From NCBI GenBank assembly GCA_027066595.1, contig JAMONG010000100.1, forward strand, positions 1-13,196: a stretch of 13,196 nt of DNA, given 5' to 3'. Origin of the DNA: Sulfurovum sp. GTDB lineage: Bacteria; Campylobacterota; Campylobacteria; Campylobacterales; Sulfurovaceae. Below, piece after piece: positions 7,112 through 13,196 of the stretch. A program made the position numbers and the translations under genes. Within the stretch, counting starts at the first letter, position 1, and every line of letters begins with the position of its first letter. The notes under the pieces were generated by a model. That model saw only the letters and a list, made by a program, of their open reading frames with translations. It searched no databases and was not told where the DNA came from.

Positions 7112-7630
7112 TTAACTGTTTTGTATTTTTTGCATGGCATCGTTAAATGTATCTAAACTTGCCCCATTTTCTTTTAAAAATGCTTCTAACATCGCTAAAG
7201 AAGCATCCATTCCTCCACTCTCTTCAGCTGCTAATAACTCCTTATAAAGAGGTTCTACAATCGCTCGTGCAGCTGCAGACATACCTTTTCTTGTAGAGAC
7301 ATAGTTTCTAAAAGAACCATCTGGATTCGTCGCCACTCGTACATGTGCAAATACCCAGTAAAAACCACCATCTTTACAAAGGTTCTTTACGAATGCTTTT
7401 ACATCCTTACCCTCTTTAATATTGTCCCATAAATATTTAAAAACAATTTTAGGCATATCAGGATGACGAATAATAGAGTGTGGTTTTTCTAGTAATTCTG
7501 CTTGTGTATAGCCTGATATCTTAAAAAAAATGGGGTTTGCATAGGTAATATCACCTTTTTCATCTCCTTTTGATACAATTATATCAACCGCGGTTACTTC
7601 ATGTTCAACATCTGTAGGTGTTACACTCAT
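7112..7630 (-). CDS. Aer/CetB-type PAS redox-sensor protein (stand-alone)
   Basis: A soluble 172-residue protein with one PAS domain (about residues 15-115) closely resembling the FAD-binding PAS of E. coli Aer and of CetB, the cytoplasmic half of the CetA/CetB energy-taxis receptor of Campylobacter. Diagnostic segments are ITYANPIFFKISGYT, IRHPDMPK (54-61, matching Aer Arg57, His58 and Asp60 of the FAD site), LW (W68), VKN (N83) and YWVFAHV. The position of Aer Trp79 appears to be Val. There is no membrane segment, HAMP or chemoreceptor signalling domain; instead about 57 residues of probable helix follow the PAS, starting with VEPLYKELL, which Aer also has in part. AAGGAG lies about 6 nt before the ATG. 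It follows the hybrid kinase by 73 nt and precedes the roadblock gene by 12 nt. It probably reports electron-transport state to another protein; no CetA homologue is visible here. Confidence 0.85.
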   Translation of the reverse strand: MSVTPTDVEHEVTAVDIIVSKGDEKGDITYANPIFFKISGYTQAELLEKPHSIIRHPDMPKIVFKYLWDNIKEGKDVKAFVKNLCKDGGFYWVFAHVRVATNPDGSFRNYVSTRKGMSAAARAIVEPLYKELLAAEESGGMDASLAMLEAFLKENGASLDTFNDAMQKIQNS

Positions 7631-7703
7631 TTTATCTCCTTATGATTTTATTTTATAATTAACTCTCGTTTTTCTCTATTGGTTATTTGATTTATAATAC
7701 GTT

Positions 7704-9701
7704 TTATTGTTTTGATAGCTCTATAACCTCCCTTACCTCTTGTTTATTGAAAGGCTTATTTACAAAAGCGTCAAATAGATTTTTTTCATTTTGACTACTA
7801 TCAGGGTCACCAGAGATAGAAACCGCATAAATAGGACTCAAATGCTTCTCTTTTTCATACCTTCTAAAAATTTCTAAAAGTTCCGTTCCTGACATACCTG
7901 GCATATGCTTGTCCAAATAGATTATATCAAAATTCTCTTCATCTTGTAAACGTTTTAATGCCGTCTTTGCATCTGTACAAGAATCTATCTCAACATATTC
8001 TGTTGCTAACATTGAGTTTAATAAGCTTACATTTATTTTGTTATCATCTACTATTAAAACTTTTACTTTCTTGCCAGAATAGATAAGACTGTGAACAGCA
8101 TCACCATAATAGGTATTTGCAGAGACTATTTTAAAACCATTTAACGCTTTATTATTCAAGAGTGAAAACAATTTTTCCTCTATCAATAATAACTTAATCT
8201 TATTAGACTTAACCTCTGTTAAGAGTTCAGAAGTAATTTTGTGTTCAAAACAAATAAGATGTGTTGTCTCTTTTTCAATAGTATCTGAGATATATATCTT
8301 CTCTTTTGGCATACCAAGTCGAACAATGTAAGTCTTTATATATGCAGCATGCGTAGAGTCTAAATCATCCGTTAAAATAACAATCTTTTTTTCTAAATTA
8401 TAAAATTTTTCATAACTTTGCGTAATATTTACTATATCTAATGGTATATCAAAATAGAATTCACTTCCTACATGCTCTTCACTTTTGAGTTTTAGTGTAC
8501 CACCTAAATCTGTAACATATTGTGCAGAGATAGCAAGCCCCAATCCACTCCCACCATACTCCATAGAGGTATCTTCCGTTGCCTGGGTAAAAGCATCAAA
8601 AAGTCTTTTTTGATGTTCTTTGGCTATGCCTATACCAGTATCTTTTACTGAAATAGACATGCGTTTGTCTTTTTCATTATAACTTATTAAAACGTCTATT
8701 CTATTTTCTTTAGGCGTAAATTTATAGGCATTTCCTATGAGGTTAATCAGCACTCTTTTAAGTTTAAGTGTATCTATATTAATCTCTTTAGGTAACTCAG
8801 GACAGATAAAAATAAAATAGTTTAATGCTTTTTCTGACATCTTTGCAGCAAAAATATTGGTCGTATCAGATAAAAATTTTACCGTATTAACAATAGTTGG
8901 TTTTGAGATACTGCTCTCATATTTATTTTTTGTTTTGAGTAAAATAGAATCGGTTAAAGTATTGATAAAAGAGGCACTCTCTTTGGCATTAATAATAAAC
9001 TCTTTTAAACGGCTATCTTCTATCTGCTCTTCTAGTAGTTCTAAAAAACCATAAAGACTATTCGCAGGGGTTCGTATATCGTGTACGGTATTGGAAATAA
9101 AAAGTAACATCTCTTTATCATCAACATCTTCTTTCTCTCTATGCACATCTTTGATTGTTTCGTGCATCTTTTCAGTAGATATGTGAGATGCTTGCAACAG
9201 ATGGTTATCTGACTTTAAGGTACGTATGATTTTTATCAAATAAGAGTTAATGGATGCAAGTACCTCTAAATCATCTTTTGTATAATATTTTGTATTTCTT
9301 TGAATCGCACGTGAGACACGTACGATACCTATAAGTTGTGCATTTTCTATAATAGGCATAAGCATTTGAGATTTTAATTTATGTTTTACAGGATTATCGT
9401 ATGCCTGAACATACTCTTTATCACTCGCTAAATGGTTATAAATCGCAGCGGTCTTGGTTAAGAACACTTTTCCTAAACACCCCTCAGGAGTAATCATAGA
9501 AAAAGGAACATCATCCATTTTTTCACTATAAAGTGCCTGTTCTTCATTATCAAATATATAGAGGGATGCATAATCTGATGCACTTAACTTCATAAGTAGT
9601 GTCTCTATTTTTTCACATATTTCTGATTTGTCTTGTGCTTCAGATACTTCTTTTATAGAGTTTCTTAAGTTGGCAATCATTTTTGATGAATCTGTTTTCA
9701 T
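7704..9701 (-). CDS. Soluble GAF hybrid histidine kinase (GAF-HisKA-HATPase-pseudoREC-REC)
   Basis: A 665-residue cytoplasmic sensor kinase. A GAF domain spans about residues 25-160 (DNPVKHKLKS at 102-111, then QMLMPII). The HisKA box is VHDIRTP with phospho-acceptor His207. The ATPase domain has N-box INLIGNAYKF (N320, N324), G1 DTGIGI (354-359) and G2 GGSGLGL (383-389), all intact. Residues about 438-540 look like a receiver fold that lost its acidic pocket (HLICFEHK where the Asp strand should be). A canonical receiver follows (546-665) with Asp552/Asp553, phospho-acceptor Asp597 (YLDKHM) and Lys649. No membrane segment, so the signal is intracellular. It is the first gene of the minus-strand cluster and is divergent from the response regulator at 9940, its likely partner. 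AAGGA lies 10 nt before the ATG. No HPt domain is present. What the GAF domain binds is unknown. Confidence 0.93.
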   Translation of the reverse strand: MKTDSSKMIANLRNSIKEVSEAQDKSEICEKIETLLMKLSASDYASLYIFDNEEQALYSEKMDDVPFSMITPEGCLGKVFLTKTAAIYNHLASDKEYVQAYDNPVKHKLKSQMLMPIIENAQLIGIVRVSRAIQRNTKYYTKDDLEVLASINSYLIKIIRTLKSDNHLLQASHISTEKMHETIKDVHREKEDVDDKEMLLFISNTVHDIRTPANSLYGFLELLEEQIEDSRLKEFIINAKESASFINTLTDSILLKTKNKYESSISKPTIVNTVKFLSDTTNIFAAKMSEKALNYFIFICPELPKEINIDTLKLKRVLINLIGNAYKFTPKENRIDVLISYNEKDKRMSISVKDTGIGIAKEHQKRLFDAFTQATEDTSMEYGGSGLGLAISAQYVTDLGGTLKLKSEEHVGSEFYFDIPLDIVNITQSYEKFYNLEKKIVILTDDLDSTHAAYIKTYIVRLGMPKEKIYISDTIEKETTHLICFEHKITSELLTEVKSNKIKLLLIEEKLFSLLNNKALNGFKIVSANTYYGDAVHSLIYSGKKVKVLIVDDNKINVSLLNSMLATEYVEIDSCTDAKTALKRLQDEENFDIIYLDKHMPGMSGTELLEIFRRYEKEKHLSPIYAVSISGDPDSSQNEKNLFDAFVNKPFNKQEVREVIELSKQ

Positions 9702-9740
9702 TTAATAATTTTCCTTAAATTTCACCCTAAATACTTAGAG

Positions 9741-9749
9741 ATTATATCA
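9741..9749 (-). promoter_or_regulatory. Extended -10 promoter of the GAF kinase operon
   Basis: The minus strand reads TGATATAAT (TGn plus a perfect TATAAT), followed by CTCTA. Transcription would start near 9734, leaving a leader of about 33 nt. No good -35 box is visible, as is common for promoters of Campylobacterota. The same string occurs on the other strand for the divergent gene. Confidence 0.55.
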
Positions 9750-9762
9750 AAACAAATGTAAT

Positions 9763-9777
9763 ACAATTGTCACTAAT
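9763..9777. repeat. Flanking repeat, copy 1 (possible regulator site)
   Basis: ACAATTGTCACTAAT begins with the palindrome ACAATTGT. It resembles ACAATTAGTGAGTAAT at 9901-9916 (one gap, two mismatches) and its CACTAAT is the exact reverse complement of ATTAGTG at 9904-9910. It lies just upstream of the kinase promoter on the minus strand. Could be a response-regulator site; not proven. Confidence 0.3.
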
Positions 9778-9854
9778 ATGTTATATTATTGTTATTATAT
9801 AGATATAAATATAATATATATGTAGGAGTTATCTTACACATATATCATATTTAT

Positions 9855-9863
9855 TGATATAAT
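9855..9863 (+). promoter_or_regulatory. Extended -10 promoter of the response regulator gene
   Basis: TGATATAAT, an extended -10 with perfect TATAAT at 9858-9863, followed by TTCTA. TTACAC at 9834-9839 is a weak -35 at 18 nt. Transcription would start near 9870, giving a leader of about 70 nt that contains the second flanking repeat and a hairpin. Confidence 0.55.
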
Positions 9864-9900
9864 TTCTATGAATATCTATTCAATATTATATTTTTAGGTT

Positions 9901-9916
9901 ACAATTAGTGAGTAAT
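9901..9916. repeat. Flanking repeat, copy 2 (in the regulator leader)
   Basis: ACAATTAGTGAGTAAT resembles the copy at 9763-9777 as a direct repeat, and shares a 7-bp inverted match with it. It lies downstream of the predicted response-regulator start point, a position that would suit repression if a protein binds there. Confidence 0.3.
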
Positions 9917-9918
9917 TC

Positions 9919-9934
9919 TTGCAAAGGGGTGCAA
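9919..9934 (+). promoter_or_regulatory. Hairpin presenting the response regulator's Shine-Dalgarno in its loop
   Basis: TTGCA and TGCAA form a 5-bp stem around AAGGGG, the only purine-rich Shine-Dalgarno candidate before the ATG at 9940 (10 nt further on). Displaying the site in a loop could tune ribosome access. The stem is short and may be only marginally stable. Confidence 0.4.
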
Positions 9935-9939
9935 TAATA

Positions 9940-10578
9940 ATGCTACAAAAAGAGTACACTATCATCATCGCAGATGACCACGAAATTGTAAGAGCGGGGA
10001 TAAAATTTCTACTACAAAATGAAGAATACTTACACCTAGAAGAGGAAGCAGACTCCTTTGAGTCATTGCTTAATATATTAAAAGAAAAATATTATGATTT
10101 ACTTATTTTGGATCTTAACTTAGGTGATAAAAATGGACTTCATGCCATTGATGAGATAAAAAAACGTTTTGATTCACTGCCTATATTGGTCTTAAGTATG
10201 TACGATGAAGACCCCTATGCCATCAAATCCATAGAAGCAGGTGCCCAAGGCTACCTTAATAAAACGATGGTCTCAGATAAATTACTTGATGCTATTAAAA
10301 CTGTCTTAGATAATAAAATATACATTAGTGAAGCGTACAGTGAACTTTTACCTTACGGTACATCATTATGCCAAACAGACAAAATACCCTCCAACATACT
10401 CTCCAAAAGAGAGTATGAAGTCTATCGTCTCATTATTAAAGGTTTACGCTCTAAAGATATTGCCCAAGAGCTTGACTTAAGTCCTAAGACTATCTCTACT
10501 TATCGTACACGTATTTTAGAGAAACTATCATTAACCAATACATCACAACTCATACACTACTCACTTCAAAACTGTTAA
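9940..10578 (+). CDS. NarL/FixJ-family response regulator
   Basis: A 212-residue two-component regulator that binds DNA once phosphorylated. The receiver covers about residues 5-125, with acidic pair Asp12/Asp13, phospho-acceptor Asp58 (LILDLNLG), Ser86 and Lys108 (LNK). A LuxR-type helix-turn-helix covers about 152-208 (LSKREYEVYRLIIKGL, then KDIAQELDLSPKTISTYR). I chose the ATG at 9940; a TTG at 9919 is in frame but lies in the hairpin with the Shine-Dalgarno and would add seven residues before a typical receiver start. It is the only plus-strand gene here. It diverges from the soluble GAF hybrid kinase and meets the membrane hybrid kinase tail to tail, so either or both may be its partner. 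Autoregulation through the 9702-9939 region is likely but unproven. Confidence 0.95.
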   Translation: MLQKEYTIIIADDHEIVRAGIKFLLQNEEYLHLEEEADSFESLLNILKEKYYDLLILDLNLGDKNGLHAIDEIKKRFDSLPILVLSMYDEDPYAIKSIEAGAQGYLNKTMVSDKLLDAIKTVLDNKIYISEAYSELLPYGTSLCQTDKIPSNILSKREYEVYRLIIKGLRSKDIAQELDLSPKTISTYRTRILEKLSLTNTSQLIHYSLQNC

Positions 10579-13196
10579 GTGAGCATGAGTTTATCATATC
10601 TTTTTTGATTTAATTTAAAAATCACATTACGTAAAAAATCCATATTAGGAACATTAAGTACCACACTATCAAACTGCTGATAGTCTTTATGCGTAGCAAA
10701 ATGAAGATTTTCTACAAATAAAATGCTTTTTAAAGAGAGTTTTTCTATGGTCTCTCCTATACTCCCATCTTCAGCCAATACAAGTAGTTCTCTATCTATT
10801 AGTACATACGCATAGGTATTATGACGTATCATCTTTTTAAATGCATCCATATCTTCTGCAACGTCAACACTATATCCTATCTTATTGAGCAGTGTTCTAA
10901 AGATATGTACATCATCAATCTTCTGTTTAAAAAGTAAAATATCAGCAGATTTCTCTTTAACCAATTCATCTTCTTCTATCCTATCGGAGACAACACTCTG
11001 CTTAAAATAGTTTTGAAGAATATCATCAATTACATTGAGTTTTATAGGTTTGGAGATATACTCATCCATGCCCTCTGCCAAGAAGCGTTCTTTGTCACCT
11101 TTGAGTGCATTTGCCGTTAATGCCACGATAGGCACATGGTCTAACCCCTCTGTTTTTTCATACGCGATAATAGCATGTGTCGCTTCCACACCATCCATAA
11201 CAGGCATTTGTATATCCATAAATATAATATCAAATCTCTCTTTACGACGTAATGCCAATGCCTCTTTTCCATTGTTGGCTAGTATAATCTCTAAACCTAT
11301 ATTTTCCAATGTATGTTTAATCAGTTTTTGATTGATACTATTATCTTCAGCAACAAGTGCTCTGATATTTTTATAAATATTTTTACTTACTCTTTTTTCT
11401 ACATCCTCTTCAGGGTGAATATATTTTAAAATAGACCTTTTGATTTTAGAATAGTTAATAGGAGCATAGAGTATGGTGTGGAAAGGAAGATTTAATGCTT
11501 TTATTGCATCTTTATATTTTACAGAAGTCATCAAGCAGACTCTTAAACCTAAAGCATTTAAATACGCCAATTCATCCTCTTGTACATACGTATAGTTTAC
11601 AAAAACCAATGCTGGTTTTTCCTCTTCACTTAAGTTCTCAAACGACTCTTTTCTGTATATGATATGACATCCACCTGAAAGTGCAGTAATATACTCTTCA
11701 ACATACCCATCAGAAGTTCTTTGTTTACCTTTTGGAAGATAATAAGCGATATTCATATGACCTATAGGCAGTTGTTCTACTAAAGTTTCTACCTCTTCAA
11801 AGACTAAAGTAAAGAAGAAAGTAGACCCCTTTCCCTCTTCACTTACCAAGTCTAATGCACCACCCATATGTTCCACAAGTTTTTTAGAGATGGTAAGCCC
11901 TAACCCTGTACCTCCAAACTTCCTACTAGTACTAGAGTCTGCTTGTGAGAAAGCTTCAAATATCTTAGCTTTCTGTTTTTGTGAGATACCCACCCCTGTA
12001 TCTTGCACCGAAAAAGTAACAGATACTGTCGCATCATCTCGCATTACTTTTTTCACAATTACATTGATTTCACCACCTTCTGGTGTGAATTTGACGGCAT
12101 TACTTATCAGGTTGACTAAGACCTGCTTAATCTTATTTGGATCACCTTTAATGATATGTGATAAATCAGGATCAACATAGAGTCCTAAATCAATATTTTT
12201 TTCAGCAGCTTTTGCCCCATAAGACTCAATGCCACTTTCAAACTCTACAATGGCATCAAACTCTATGTTTTCTATCTCTATTTTTTCACTCTCGATTTTA
12301 GATAAGTCCAATATGTCATTAATGACAGAAAGTAGATTTTCAGAACTCTTCTCTATAATCTCTACAAACTCTCTTTGCTCTGCATTTAAGTGACTATCTT
12401 TTAAAATATCTGTAAACCCTACGATACCATTAAGAGGTGTGCGTATCTCATGAGACATATTTGCCAAAAATAGACTTTTAGTTCTATTGGCTTGTTCTGC
12501 CAAACGTTTACTCTCTTTTGCTTCAAGTATCGTCTTTTCAAGAAATTGATATATCTCTGTTGTGTCACCCTCTTCTATCATCTTTTTGAGTTTATGTTCA
12601 TTATTTACTTTAGAGTTTATATTAAGGTTTTTAAGTACATCTTCTAACTTTTCACTTTCTTTTGCCATTTTAGAAAATATATGCCTTACAAACAACATAA
12701 GCAGTAAAAATATAAGCAGTATTGCCATGGCAACAAACATCACTCTTTTTTCATCTTCTATTTTTTGATTGATATCACTTTTCAATCTATCGATAAGGTG
12801 TTTTTGTGCTTTTTGTATCGCTATGATTTTTTGATGTTGCATCATATACCATTGATTTAAATTGATAGAAAAATACCCATCCGCACTATGTCTAATCACA
12901 TCTATACGACTTTTATATATCTCTTTTCCAATGTGAACATAGGCTTCATTTTTTAAAATATTATCAAGAGTAAATATGAGGTTTTTATCATTAAAATGCG
13001 TGTAAATAGGTAAAATATCATCAGAAATAAGCCCATCCCATAACTCTAGTTCTTTTTCAGAGATAGGTTTAGCACGACTTAAAAAGTAAGCGAGTAAACC
13101 TTGTTCAGCATAACTATTCTCTTTTAACCTTGCAAGGGATACATAGGTTTCTAAAAGAGCATATGACTCTTTTTTCAATGCCAATTGATTATCAAA
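10575..13196 (-). CDS. Membrane-bound hybrid histidine kinase, N-terminus cut by window edge
   Basis: The frame is open to the window edge, so the true start lies outside; numbering here is from Met/TTG at 13184. Residues about 1-145 are a helical sensor with LLETYVSLARLKENSYAEQG and a later Trp (112), reminiscent of the NIT (nitrate/nitrite-sensing) helical bundle; this is a tentative call. One membrane helix spans about 147-168; another probably precedes the visible part. No HAMP is evident. HisKA carries NMSHEIRTP with His245; the ATPase domain has N358/N362, DTGVGI (395-400) and GGTGLGL (424-430). Then come a degenerate receiver (about 474-590), a canonical receiver (about 606-728; Asp657, Thr690, Lys712) and a second degenerate receiver-like domain (about 747-865). 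No HPt domain is present. Its stop overlaps that of the response regulator by 4 bp, with no room for a terminator. Confidence 0.93.
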   Translation of the reverse strand, partial: FDNQLALKKESYALLETYVSLARLKENSYAEQGLLAYFLSRAKPISEKELELWDGLISDDILPIYTHFNDKNLIFTLDNILKNEAYVHIGKEIYKSRIDVIRHSADGYFSINLNQWYMMQHQKIIAIQKAQKHLIDRLKSDINQKIEDEKRVMFVAMAILLIFLLLMLFVRHIFSKMAKESEKLEDVLKNLNINSKVNNEHKLKKMIEEGDTTEIYQFLEKTILEAKESKRLAEQANRTKSLFLANMSHEIRTPLNGIVGFTDILKDSHLNAEQREFVEIIEKSSENLLSVINDILDLSKIESEKIEIENIEFDAIVEFESGIESYGAKAAEKNIDLGLYVDPDLSHIIKGDPNKIKQVLVNLISNAVKFTPEGGEINVIVKKVMRDDATVSVTFSVQDTGVGISQKQKAKIFEAFSQADSSTSRKFGGTGLGLTISKKLVEHMGGALDLVSEEGKGSTFFFTLVFEEVETLVEQLPIGHMNIAYYLPKGKQRTSDGYVEEYITALSGGCHIIYRKESFENLSEEEKPALVFVNYTYVQEDELAYLNALGLRVCLMTSVKYKDAIKALNLPFHTILYAPINYSKIKRSILKYIHPEEDVEKRVSKNIYKNIRALVAEDNSINQKLIKHTLENIGLEIILANNGKEALALRRKERFDIIFMDIQMPVMDGVEATHAIIAYEKTEGLDHVPIVALTANALKGDKERFLAEGMDEYISKPIKLNVIDDILQNYFKQSVVSDRIEEDELVKEKSADILLFKQKIDDVHIFRTLLNKIGYSVDVAEDMDAFKKMIRHNTYAYVLIDRELLVLAEDGSIGETIEKLSLKSILFVENLHFATHKDYQQFDSVVLNVPNMDFLRNVIFKLNQKRYDKLMLT

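Larger units (their letters stand above)
9702..9939. other. Divergent regulatory region between hybrid kinase and response regulator
   Basis: A 238-bp, strongly AT-rich gap from which the kinase operon and the response-regulator gene diverge. It holds one extended -10 element per strand, a repeat pair flanking the promoters, and a hairpin around the regulator's ribosome binding site. The centre (about 9780-9850) is nearly pure A/T with short palindromic runs, a plausible easily melted or bendable region. No small gene was seen. Confidence 0.7.

Noticed and set aside
6798..7146. Two plus-strand frames opposite the roadblock gene
   Set aside because: The minus-strand gene has a good ribosome binding site, tight operon spacing and a recognisable fold pattern; the plus-strand frames have none.
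9919..9939. Response regulator starting at TTG 9919
   Set aside because: That would place the start within the hairpin stem and before the purine-rich site; ATG at 9940 gives a normal receiver N-terminus.
13182..13184. TTG at 13184 as the true start of the membrane kinase
   Set aside because: The frame stays open to the window edge, and a membrane-sensor kinase of this kind should have a first membrane helix before the visible helical domain.

Overview
The window is AT-rich and almost every gene is on the minus strand. It looks like a chromosomal segment of a free-living Campylobacterota species of the Sulfurimonas/Sulfurovum kind. That placement is an inference from base composition, from a CetB-like stand-alone PAS protein, and from the many GAF and hybrid histidine kinases; no marker gene fixes the genus.

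Layout. Positions 1-2284 (minus) hold most of uvrA, the DNA-damage recognition ATPase, cut by the window edge at its C-terminus. Upstream, reading leftwards from 9701 to 2373, is a same-strand run of six sensory genes: a GAF hybrid histidine kinase (7704-9701), an Aer/CetB-type redox PAS protein (7112-7630), a roadblock/LC7-like protein (6710-7099), a SixA-type phosphohistidine phosphatase (6090-6632, apparently starting at ATC), and two paralogous GAF-coiled-coil proteins whose C-termini look like inactive histidine-kinase cores (4139-6088 and 2373-3998). Short gaps (1 nt, 12 nt, 73 nt, 77 nt, 140 nt) suggest an operon. Divergent to it, at 9940-10578 (plus), is a NarL/FixJ-type response regulator. 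Tail-to-tail with that regulator, overlapping by 4 bp, is a second, membrane-bound hybrid kinase (10575-13196, minus), cut at its N-terminus by the window edge.

How the genes may work together (inference). The two hybrid kinases and the response regulator supply phosphotransfer and transcription output. SixA would remove phosphate from a histidine in the relay. The PAS protein would report redox or electron-transport state through FAD. The roadblock protein and the two coiled-coil GAF proteins look like non-catalytic scaffold or regulatory parts. All three GAF domains in the cluster share a DNP...K..S motif, so they may sense the same signal or pair with each other. The most unusual content is the pair of kinase-like proteins that lost the phospho-acceptor and ATP-binding boxes but keep shared replacement residues, and the non-canonical ATC start of the phosphatase gene.

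The 238-bp divergent intergenic region (9702-9939) carries a near-identical extended -10 element on each strand, a flanking repeat pair, and a small hairpin that displays the regulator's ribosome binding site in its loop. No tRNA, rRNA, CRISPR array, insertion sequence or phage gene was recognised.
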